A stretch of DNA of 19,261 nt from contig JBFFXF010000131.1 of assembly GCA_041569895.1 (NCBI GenBank), positions 1 to 19,261 on the forward strand, read 5' to 3'. The notes beneath the pieces are model-generated. The model made no database searches and had not been told where the DNA came from. It saw only the letters and a list, made by a program, of their open reading frames with translations. Of the stretch, positions 1-7,200 are shown piece by piece (within the stretch, counting starts at the first letter, position 1; every line of letters starts with the position of its first letter). Position numbers and translations under genes: made by a program. Source of the DNA: JBFFXF01 sp041569895. Its GTDB lineage: Bacteria > Planctomycetota > UBA8108 > JACQVS01.

Positions 1-76
1 GCACCACGTGCCGCGACACGAAGTCGCCGACACGGGCGGCGAGCTCGATCGCGGCCTCGGAGAAGTTGAAGAGCAT
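1..76 (-). CDS. N-terminus of a probable acyl-CoA dehydrogenase (partial, runs off left edge)
   Basis: Read on the minus strand, an ATG at 76-74 opens 25 codons to the window edge with no stop. The peptide starts MLFNFSEAAIELAARVGDFV and continues SRHVV. A short hydrophobic start followed by an amphipathic helix of the type 'SExxxxLxxRVxxFVxxHV' is typical of the N-terminal alpha-helical domain of acyl-CoA dehydrogenases, flavoenzymes that introduce the alpha-beta double bond into acyl-CoA in the cytoplasm. Only this helix is visible; no catalytic Glu or FAD site lies in the window, so the family call rests on resemblance of one helix. The gene is divergent from the large operon and is unlikely to share its function. 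No strong Shine-Dalgarno precedes the ATG. It could be another helical protein. Confidence 0.45.
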   Translation of the reverse strand, partial: MLFNFSEAAIELAARVGDFVSRHVV

Positions 77-117
77 CGTCTCGCGCGTCCCTGGAATCGG
101 TCCGATCAGCGACCTTC

Positions 118-123
118 ATTATA
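118..123 (-). promoter_or_regulatory. -10-like TATAAT box facing the partial left gene
   Basis: The minus strand carries a perfect TATAAT at 123-118, about 42 bases upstream of the ATG at 76. AT-rich hexamers are rare in this GC-rich sequence. No good TTGACA-like hexamer is found 16-18 bases upstream, so this is a partial match to a sigma-70 promoter. Confidence 0.35.
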
Positions 124-213
124 GTCGGAACGCGGCGATGCGGGGGCGCCGATACAGGCCGGCGCCACCCCCTTCGCGTACCACGGGTTCGTGCGCATCT
201 CCAGTCTCGTTCC

Positions 214-246
214 CGACCTCGACCTCGACCTCGACCTCGACCTCGA
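214..246. repeat. Hexanucleotide tandem repeat (CGACCT, 5.5 copies)
   Basis: Perfect period-6 repeat of unit CGACCT, five full copies plus CGA. It is intergenic. Frame-neutral length changes would give Asp-Leu dipeptides if it were translated, but no gene appears to use it. Confidence 0.9.
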
Positions 247-278
247 AAGCGCGGACGACGATCGACGAGGACGGGAAC

Positions 279-313
279 GCAGATTTCGCAGATTACGCAG
301 ATTTCGCAGATTG
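279..313. repeat. Nonanucleotide tandem repeat (CGCAGATTT/A, ~4 copies)
   Basis: Period-9 repeat: CGCAGATTT, CGCAGATTA, CGCAGATTT, then CGCAGATT. It is notably more AT-rich than its surroundings. Similar 'CGCAGATTwCGCAGATT' strings occur as dispersed intergenic repeats in several bacterial phyla (from memory, not searched). Function unknown. Confidence 0.85.
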
Positions 314-433
314 AAAAGGAAGGACCGTCACGCCTCCCCCTCGTCCTCGTGCCCGTCCCTGTGCCCGGGCGACGTCGCGGCCGGCCTTGGTGCGCTTTCC
401 GACTCCCGGAACCGCTCTCGAATTATAGCGAAG

Positions 434-505
434 TCGGTATCGGTATCGGTATCGGACATCGGTATCGGACGTCCGAGTCGGAATCGGACATCGGAGTCGG
501 AATCG
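434..505. repeat. Degenerate hexanucleotide repeat (TCGGTA / TCGGAA / TCGGAC family)
   Basis: About twelve period-6 units. The left part is TCGGTA-type and the right part is TCGGAA/TCGGAG/TCGGAC-type, with occasional 7-base units that shift the phase. The perfect palindrome TCGGACGTCCGA (465-476) marks the switch between the two halves. It lies between the two divergent transcription units. Confidence 0.85.
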
Positions 506-528
506 ATCTCCCAGCACACGCCTTCTTC

Positions 529-557
529 TTGATACCAACCCCCCTTCAGCTTACTAT
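529..557 (+). promoter_or_regulatory. Candidate sigma-70-type promoter for the five-gene operon
   Basis: TTGATA at 529-534 (5/6 match to TTGACA) and TACTAT at 552-557 (4/6 match to TATAAT) are separated by exactly 17 bases. Transcription would start near 564, giving a leader of about 98 bases before the ATG at 662. This is the best-spaced pair in the intergenic region on the plus strand, but it is a pattern match only. Confidence 0.35.
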
Positions 558-645
558 CGCCGTGGTCAGGGTCGTGTCGAGCGCACTCTCGCTGCGGAAC
601 GAGACCGGGTCGAGGCTCACCAAAGCTCACCTCTGAGCTCTTGTC

Positions 646-651
646 AGGAGG
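646..651 (+). promoter_or_regulatory. Shine-Dalgarno AGGAGG for gene 1
   Basis: A perfect AGGAGG lies 10 bases before the ATG at 662. It decides the start: an in-frame TTG at 641 precedes the AGGAGG and would add seven residues in front of a clean signal peptide, so it is rejected. Confidence 0.75.
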
Positions 652-661
652 TCGCGGGGTC

Positions 662-3600
662 ATGGCGCGGAACACCATAAGGGGGACTCTCCCCATCGCT
701 CTCATCGCGCTCCTCGCGAGCGCGCCTGTACTCTCGCAGGACATCTTCGACGACTTCGAGCGCGCGGACGGACCGCTCGACGGCGACGGCTGGACGGTGC
801 ACAGCGGCGACTGGAACATCGTCGACGGCGTCCTGCGCGCCGGCCCGGCGACCTCGGGCACCGAGCAGCACGCGTACGTCGGCAGCCCGCCGACGAGCTT
901 TCCGGTCGGGGATTACACGGTCTCCGTCGACATGGGCTTCCTGATCGAGGACCAGCAGCCGGTCGGCCGGCATGCGGGCGTCCTGCTCTGCATGGACCGC
1001 CCGGAGGCGCGGTCCGCGGCGAGCGGGTACCTCGTCTGGTACATCGATCGTCAGAGCGATCGGGGCCTCAACCTCGCCCGCCGCGACAACGGCGCGTTCA
1101 CCAAGCTCGTCAGCGGCACCCTGGCGCTCGACCAGGGCCCGCCCTCCAACCTGCGAGTGGAGATCGTCGGATCGACGATCTCCGTCTTCGCGGACGACGT
1201 CGGGGTCATCTCGTTCGACGACGACACCTACCGCGGAGGCCACTTCGGGCTCTGGACGTGGGACGGCGCCGCACAGGAAGTGGCGTTCGACAACTTCGAG
1301 CTCTCCGTCGAGGTGGACCCGCTGGTCGCCTGTTTCACGGTCGAGCCGCAGACTCCCACGGTGGGAAGCGGCATCATCTTCGACGCCGGTTGCTCCACGT
1401 CGATCGGAACGATCGTCGCTTACGACTGGGACTTCGGCGACGGCGGAACGGCGCAGGGCGCGGTCGTCGAGCACACCTACGAGTTCCCGGACAACTACAT
1501 CGTCGTCCTCACCGTCGAGGACGACGCGGGCAACACCGAGGTCAGGGAGCAGGTCGTCGGCGTCAGCGACACGCTGCTCAAGCCGGATTTCTCCGACGAC
1601 TTCGACCGCGAACCGGGCGCGCCCGCCGGCTGGACGGTATTCCCCGACAGCTGCCTCGACATCTGCTGGCAGATCACCGACGACGGCCAGTTGCGCGGCG
1701 TCAGCGGCGGCAACGAGAACTACCTCTGGGCGGGCGAGCCACCGGGGCTGATCAGCGGCGACGTGACCATCGATTTCGACGTGGAGTCGCTGGTGCCGAG
1801 CGGCTTTCCCGGCGTCGGCCGCCACTTCGCGGTGTTCTTCTTCGCCGAGCAGCCGATTCTGCGCTGGGACACGAAGACGTACGACCTCTGGTGGATCGAC
1901 CGCCAGCAGGACTTCGGCATGGGCTTCGACCGCTGGGACGGGCCCGGGCTCGTCCAGCTCCAGCCGCGCACGGGGCAGAGCCGCCCGGAGATCCAGGACC
2001 CGCCGGCCCACTGGACGGTGATCGTCGACGGGCCGATGCTCCGCGCCTACGGCGACGGCGTCCTGCTGCTCGAGGTCGAGGACGACACCCACCCGCGCGA
2101 GGGTCACTTCGGCTTCTGGACGTACAGCGGCCAGGACATTCTCATCGACAACGTCACCGTGCGGCCGGGTGTCCACCCGCCCGAGGTCGGCGACGTCATC
2201 GCCTGCGGCACGGTGACGCCGAGGCGACCGGCGGTCGGCGACGAGGTCACCTTCGACGCCTCCTGCACGCAGACGCCTCCCGGCGTTGACGTCACCGCCT
2301 TCGAGTGGGACTTCGGCGACGGCACCGCGGCGACCGGAGAGATCGTCACGCATACCTATGACGTCTCCGACAACTACGTCGCCACCCTCACGGTCGAGCA
2401 CACCGGCGGCGATGCGGTGATCAAGGAGTTCGAGGTCTCCGTCATCGAGAGCGCGGATCTGCCGTTCTTCGACGGGTTCTCGACGCCCGGCGCGGAGGTG
2501 CCCGGCTGGACCGTCTTCAGCGGCGACTGGACGATCACCGAGGACCAGACGCTCGAGGTCGTCACCAGCGGCGGCGGGGGCCAGGCGAACGAGGCGCACA
2601 TCTGGATCGGCGACCCGCCGGTCCGCTTCGCCGGCGACATGACGCTCGAGTTCGAGATCGAGTTCATCAACCACAACCCGCCGACGGACGGCGTCGGCAA
2701 GCACGCCGGCGTGTTCTTCTACGCGGAGGAGCCGATCCTGCGCTGGAACTCGAACTCGTACGACGTCTGGTGGATCGACAGGACGCAGGACTTCGGACTC
2801 GGACTGCACCGCTGGTCTCCCCTGACGTTCCTCAGCCCCGGGACCGGACCCGACGGCTTCGAGCTTCCCGAGCCGCCGCTCCGGTGGCGCGTCGAGGTCG
2901 ACGGCCCGAGCCTCCGGGTCTACGGCGACGACGAGCTCTACATCGACGTCGTCGACGAGACGCGCCGCGAGGGGTACGTCGGCTTCTGGGCCTACGGCAA
3001 CAACCAGCAGGTGCGCTTCGACAACATCTGCATCGTCGAGGGGCCGTTCGAGGGCTCGCCCGATTGCGGCGACGTCGCGCCCCCCGTGCGCGCCTGCTTC
3101 ACGGCGAGCGCCACGGAGACCCGTGTCGGCGAGACGATCACCTTCGACGCCGGCTGCACGACGGCGCGCGAGGGCGTGGCGATCACCGGCTACACGTGGG
3201 ACTTCGGCGACGGCGCCACGGCCTCGGGGGAGGTCGTCGAGCACGCCTTCGGCGACGCCGGGGAGTTCGTCGTCGTCCTGACTGTCGAGCACGACGGCGA
3301 GGGCGAGCCCGCGAGTCGAAGGAGCACCATCACTGCCGTCGAGGCCGCCGAGCTGCCGATCCGCGAGGACTTCGAGCAGCCTCCCGGCGCCGTCGTCGAG
3401 GGCTGGACGGTGTCGAGCGGCGACTGGTCGATCACCGACGACGGGCAGCTCGAGGTCGAGACCCTCGGCGGCGAGGAGGCGCACATCTGGTTCGGCGACC
3501 CGCCCGTCCTCTTCGCCGGCGACATGAGCATCGAGTTCGACATCGAGTTCATCAACCACAACCCTCCGGACGACGGCGTCGGCAAGCACGCCGGCGTGTT

Positions 3601-4243
3601 CTTCTTCGCCGCGGAGCCGACGCTGCGATGGGAGACGCAGGCCTACGACGTCTGGTGGATCGACCGCCTCAACGACTTCGGCCTCGGTGTGCACCGCTGG
3701 CCGCTCGCATTCCTGAGCCCCGGCACGTGCCCGCTCATCGAGCCGTGCGACTTCCCCGACCTCCTCGAGCCGCCGACGCGCTGGCGCATCGAGATCGAGG
3801 GCCCGGTGATTCGCGCCTTCGGCGACGGCGAGCTTCTGGTCGAGGTCGAGGACGCGACCCGTCGCACCGGCCACGTCGGCTTCTGGGCACACCTGAACAA
3901 CCAGCTCGTCCGCTTCGACAACCTCTGCATCGAGTCGGCCGACGCGCCCTGCGAGGACGAGCCGCGCGACGTCTTCAGACGAGGCGACACGAACGCGGAC
4001 GCCGCCCGCAACATCACCGACGGCATCTTCGTCCTGAACTTCCTCTTCAACGGCGGCCCGACGCCGACCTGCATGGACGCCGCCGACGCGAACGACGACG
4101 GCGACGTCAATATCTCCGACGGCGTGTGGATCCTCAACTTCCTGTTCACCGGTGGCGGCCCGCCGCCCCCGCCGCTCGATGAGTGCGGCGTGGACCGGAC
4201 CGACGACGACCTCGATTGCGTGGAGTTTCGGCCATGTCAGTGA
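662..4243 (+). CDS. Secreted bead protein 1: four concanavalin-like modules, three PKD domains, dockerin-like C-terminus
   Basis: The product has 1193 residues. Residues 1-26 are a signal peptide (MARN, hydrophobic core, cleavage after VLSQ). Beta-sandwich modules lie at about 27-219, 309-506, 600-800 and 897-1095. Each begins with a [DE]DF- or DGF-type strand and a GW(T) motif, carries a VG[RK]HAG strand and a W/Y-WIDR-like strand, and ends with a GHFGFW-type strand and FDN. PKD domains with WDFGDG lie at about 220-307, 512-596 and 806-893. The dockerin-like end (~1103-1193) has two calcium-loop segments (DTNADAARNITD, whose usual Gly is Ala, and DANDDGDVNISD), a Pro5 run and a Cys-containing tail. 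The sandwich modules resemble LamG/concanavalin or 3-keto-disaccharide-hydrolase-type folds; no catalytic site was recognised, so binding or structural use is more likely than hydrolysis. First gene of the operon, overlapping gene 2 by 10 bases. Modules 3 and 4 are near-duplicates. The exact ligand is unknown. Confidence 0.9.
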   Translation: MARNTIRGTLPIALIALLASAPVLSQDIFDDFERADGPLDGDGWTVHSGDWNIVDGVLRAGPATSGTEQHAYVGSPPTSFPVGDYTVSVDMGFLIEDQQPVGRHAGVLLCMDRPEARSAASGYLVWYIDRQSDRGLNLARRDNGAFTKLVSGTLALDQGPPSNLRVEIVGSTISVFADDVGVISFDDDTYRGGHFGLWTWDGAAQEVAFDNFELSVEVDPLVACFTVEPQTPTVGSGIIFDAGCSTSIGTIVAYDWDFGDGGTAQGAVVEHTYEFPDNYIVVLTVEDDAGNTEVREQVVGVSDTLLKPDFSDDFDREPGAPAGWTVFPDSCLDICWQITDDGQLRGVSGGNENYLWAGEPPGLISGDVTIDFDVESLVPSGFPGVGRHFAVFFFAEQPILRWDTKTYDLWWIDRQQDFGMGFDRWDGPGLVQLQPRTGQSRPEIQDPPAHWTVIVDGPMLRAYGDGVLLLEVEDDTHPREGHFGFWTYSGQDILIDNVTVRPGVHPPEVGDVIACGTVTPRRPAVGDEVTFDASCTQTPPGVDVTAFEWDFGDGTAATGEIVTHTYDVSDNYVATLTVEHTGGDAVIKEFEVSVIESADLPFFDGFSTPGAEVPGWTVFSGDWTITEDQTLEVVTSGGGGQANEAHIWIGDPPVRFAGDMTLEFEIEFINHNPPTDGVGKHAGVFFYAEEPILRWNSNSYDVWWIDRTQDFGLGLHRWSPLTFLSPGTGPDGFELPEPPLRWRVEVDGPSLRVYGDDELYIDVVDETRREGYVGFWAYGNNQQVRFDNICIVEGPFEGSPDCGDVAPPVRACFTASATETRVGETITFDAGCTTAREGVAITGYTWDFGDGATASGEVVEHAFGDAGEFVVVLTVEHDGEGEPASRRSTITAVEAAELPIREDFEQPPGAVVEGWTVSSGDWSITDDGQLEVETLGGEEAHIWFGDPPVLFAGDMSIEFDIEFINHNPPDDGVGKHAGVFFFAAEPTLRWETQAYDVWWIDRLNDFGLGVHRWPLAFLSPGTCPLIEPCDFPDLLEPPTRWRIEIEGPVIRAFGDGELLVEVEDATRRTGHVGFWAHLNNQLVRFDNLCIESADAPCEDEPRDVFRRGDTNADAARNITDGIFVLNFLFNGGPTPTCMDAADANDDGDVNISDGVWILNFLFTGGGPPPPPLDECGVDRTDDDLDCVEFRPCQ
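2630..2746 (+). repeat. Internal duplication, copy 1 (module 3 core of gene 1)
   Basis: 117 bases that align without gaps to 3515-3631, with 14 mismatches by hand count (about 88% identity). They encode the central strands of the third beta-sandwich module, including EFINHNPP and VGKHAGVFF. Confidence 0.8.
3515..3631 (+). repeat. Internal duplication, copy 2 (module 4 core of gene 1)
   Basis: Partner of 2630-2746. Many of the 14 differences change residues (for example EIEF versus DIEF, and YAEEP versus FAAEP), so this is an expansion of repeat units that has since drifted. Confidence 0.8.
4010..4189 (+). repeat. Dockerin-coding repeat, copy in gene 1
   Basis: 180 bases encoding 60 residues from NITDGIFVLN to PPLDECG. 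The copy at 14334-14513 in gene 4 encodes the same 60 residues and differs at 7 bases by hand count, all synonymous third positions. The first 93 bases also match 11778-11870 in gene 3 with two synonymous differences. Confidence 0.85.
4222..4225 (+). promoter_or_regulatory. Shine-Dalgarno-like GGAG for gene 2
   Basis: GGAG lies inside the last codons of gene 1, eight bases before the ATG at 4234. It supports 4234 over an in-frame ATG at 4183, which would put 17 Arg-rich residues before the signal peptide. Confidence 0.5.
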
Positions 4244-7200
4244 TCCGTTGTCGCCATGCGCTCGACCCCGCGGCTCTGGTCGTCGTGCTCGCCTGTTCGG
4301 TGGTTCGCGCCGACAGCACGGTCGTCTTCAACGAGGTGATGTACCACCCGGCGACGAACGAGGCGCAGCTCGAGTGGATCGAGCTGCACAACCAGATGGC
4401 CGTCGACATGGACATCTCGAACTGGGCGCTCGCCGACGGCGTCCAGTTCCGCTTTCCCGAGGGCACCATTGTCAGCGGGGGCGGCTTTCTCGTGGTGGCG
4501 ATCTCGCCCGCGGCGCTCGAGCGAGAGACCGGTTTCGCCGGAGCGCTCGGTCCGTTCGCCGGGAGGCTCGACAACGGCGGGGAGCGGCTGGAGCTCCGCG
4601 ACAACAACAACCGGCTGATGGACTCGGTCTCCTACCGCGACCGTGGCACCTGGCCGGTGGCTCCGGACGGATCGGGGGTCTCGCTGGCAAAGATCGAACC
4701 TGGCTCGGCGAGCCGACCCGCCGCGAACTGGACCGCGAGCACCGAGCTCGGCGGCACGCCCGGCGAGCACAACTTTTCCGCCGCGGAGCTCGCGGGGATC
4801 CCCGAGGGCGTCGTGTCGTACTGGAGCTTCGACGAGGGCGAGGGCGACAGCGTCGTCGACGCCTACGGCCAGAACATCGGCAGGCTCGGCAACGCGGCGA
4901 CGCGCGTCGCGGGACTGGTCGGGGACGGAGCGATCTCCTTCGACAACTCGCGCGATGCGTTCATCGACGTCGGCGCGGGATCGAACGATAACTTCTCGAC
5001 CTCGACGGGGATCACGGTCGAGGCGCTCGTGAAGCCGGAGTGGAGCGGCGACGCCGCCGACGAGGACCACATCTTCCGCAAACAGGACGGCACGCGGCGG
5101 ATCGTCCTCGCGTTCCAGCACGACGGCGAGGCCGATGACCGGGACGTGCCGATCGACCCGGCCGAGCAGCCGGTCCTCTCCTTCGGCCTCAACATCGGCG
5201 GCAGCTACTCCGAGCTCGACATGCCCCTCGACGGACGGGAAGGACGCCCGACGCTCGCGCAGCTGAAGGACGGCGCGGCGCACCACATCGCGGCGACCTA
5301 CGACAGCGCCAGCGGCGTCAAGGCGATCTTCATCGACGGGACGCTCGCCTTCAGCGCCGGCTTCGAGGAGGGCAGTCTCATCGGGAGCGGCGGGCGGGCG
5401 ACCGCCTATATCGGCAACATGGCGGGGCGCGGCCACCCGTTCACCGGCGTCATCGACGAGGTCGCCTTCTGGGATCGGGCGCTGTCAGCCGCGGAGGTCG
5501 CCGCGCACGCGAGCAAGGCCCGCGAGGGGAAGAGCTACTTCGAGGAGGACGACGACACCGAGCCGACGACCGATCGGCCCGCGCTCGCCTTCAACGAGAC
5601 CTCGGTGTCGGCCGCCGAGTCGTGGGTCGAGCTCGTCAATCACGGGTCGCGCGCGATCCCCCTCGGCGGCTTCGTCATCGTCTCGTCGGGCGGCATGGCG
5701 AGCGAGCTCGTTCTTCCGGAGCAGGTCCTCGAGGCCGGGGCGCATCTGACGCTCTCGCCGCAGGAGCTCGGCTTCGATCTCGCCGCCGAGGACAAGCTGT
5801 TCCTCTTCGATCCCGACAGGACGGCTGTCATCGACGCCGTCGTTCTCGACGAGGAGCCCCGCGCGCGACACCCGGAGGGCACCGGCGAGTGGCTGTCACC
5901 GGACAGGCCGACTCCCGGCGCTGCCAACAGCTTCACCTTCCACGACGAGATCGTCATCAACGAGATCATGTACCAGCACCGCCCGACGCTCGAGCAGCCG
6001 GCGGTCATCGAGAACATCGTCGTCTTCCCGGTGGAGTCGGAGTGGCGGTTCGATCAGTCGGGCGAGGATCTCGGCACTGCATGGCGGGAGGTGGGGTTCG
6101 ACGATGGCGCCTGGGCGAGCGGCAGGGCGCTCTTCTTCAACGAGACGTCGACCCTGCCCGCCGAGAAGAACACGCCCATCGAGCTCGGGCCCCTGACGTA
6201 CTACTTCCGCACCGAGTTCACGTTCGATGGCGACCCGGCGGCGGTGGACCTCGCCCTCCGTCCCGTGGTCGACGACGGGGCGGTCTTCTACCTCAACGGG
6301 GCCGAGGTGCTGCGCACGCGCATGCCGGAGGGCGATATCGATGCCACGACTCGCGCCAGCCGCAGCGTCGGCAACGCCCGTTTCGAGGGACCGTTCTCGA
6401 TTCCGACCGAGCATCTGAAGGTGGGCACGAACGTGCTCGCGGCCGAGGTCCACCAGGTGAACGACAGCTCGAACGACGTCGTCTTCGGCGTCGAGATCGT
6501 CGAGGTGCGCACCGTCTCCGAGGCGTCCGAGTACGAGGAGTCCCCGGAGGAGTGGGTCGAGCTCTACAACCGGAGCGACCGCGAGATCGACCTCACCGGC
6601 TGGCGGTTCAACAACGGCATCCGCTACGCGTTCGAGGACGGCACGCGGATGGCCCCCGGCGCGTACCTCGTGGTCGCGAGCGACGTCGACGCGCTGCGCG
6701 CGAAGTATCCCGGCATCGCGGTGGCCGGCAACTTCGAGGGGCGCGTCAGCAACCGGACCGACCGCCTCGCGCTGGTCGACGATCGCGGCAACCCCGTCGA
6801 CGAGGTGCGCTACCACGATCGCGGTCGCTGGCCGAGCTACGCGGACGGCCTGGGATCGAGCCTCGAGCTGCGCGATCCGCGCGCCGACAACTCGCGAGCC
6901 GAGGCGTGGGACGCGAGCGATGAGACCGCGAAGTCGGCATGGCAGACGTACACCTACGCCGACGTCGCGCGGCCCGATTTCGGCCCGTCACAGTGGAACG
7001 AGCTCGTCTTCGGTCTCTTCGAGGACGGCGAGATGCTGCTCGACGACCTCAGCGTCATCGATCTCACCAGCGGCGAGGAGATGCTGCAGAACGGCGACTT
7101 CGAGGCCGGCGACGCCACCTGGCGTTTTCTCGGAACGCACGACCGGACCCGCGTCATCGCGGATCCCGACGATCCGGCCAACCAGGTCCTTCACCTCGTC

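Larger units (their letters stand above)
77..661. other. Divergent intergenic region, 585 bp, repeat-bearing
   Basis: No credible gene lies here. Open frames crossing it encode only low-complexity peptides from hexanucleotide repeats (alternating Asp-Leu, Ser-Val or Ser-Glu) and Arg-rich shadows. It holds three short-period repeats (214-246, 279-313, 434-505), two TATAAT boxes read leftward (118-123 and 422-427), a 12-bp perfect palindrome at 465-476 inside the third repeat, and a rightward promoter candidate (529-557) before the five-gene operon. No transcription terminator hairpin is evident, as expected between divergent genes. Confidence 0.7.

Noticed and set aside
214..505. CRISPR array
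   Set aside because: Units are 6 or 9 bases in direct tandem with no spacers and no cas genes nearby.
191..532. Small repeat-encoded protein in the intergenic region
   Set aside because: The peptide is made of Asp-Leu and Ser-Val runs from hexamer repeats; no ribosome site or conserved domain.
641..661. TTG start for gene 1
   Set aside because: It would place the AGGAGG inside the coding sequence and seven extra residues before a good signal peptide; ATG 662 fits better.
644..3892. Very long minus-strand open frame opposite gene 1 (with similar ones at 10893-14216 and 13985-16633)
   Set aside because: Val/Asp/Arg/Ala-rich translation with no recognisable domain. It is a by-product of GC-rich codons and repeated Asp/Val/Glu codons on the coding strand; the plus frame has signal peptide, domains and ribosome site.
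4234..4320. Lipoprotein signal (LAC) in genes 2 and 5
   Set aside because: Both have LAC in the hydrophobic region, but the -3 and -2 residues (V-L, S-L) do not fit a good lipobox, and a normal cleavage site follows a few residues later.
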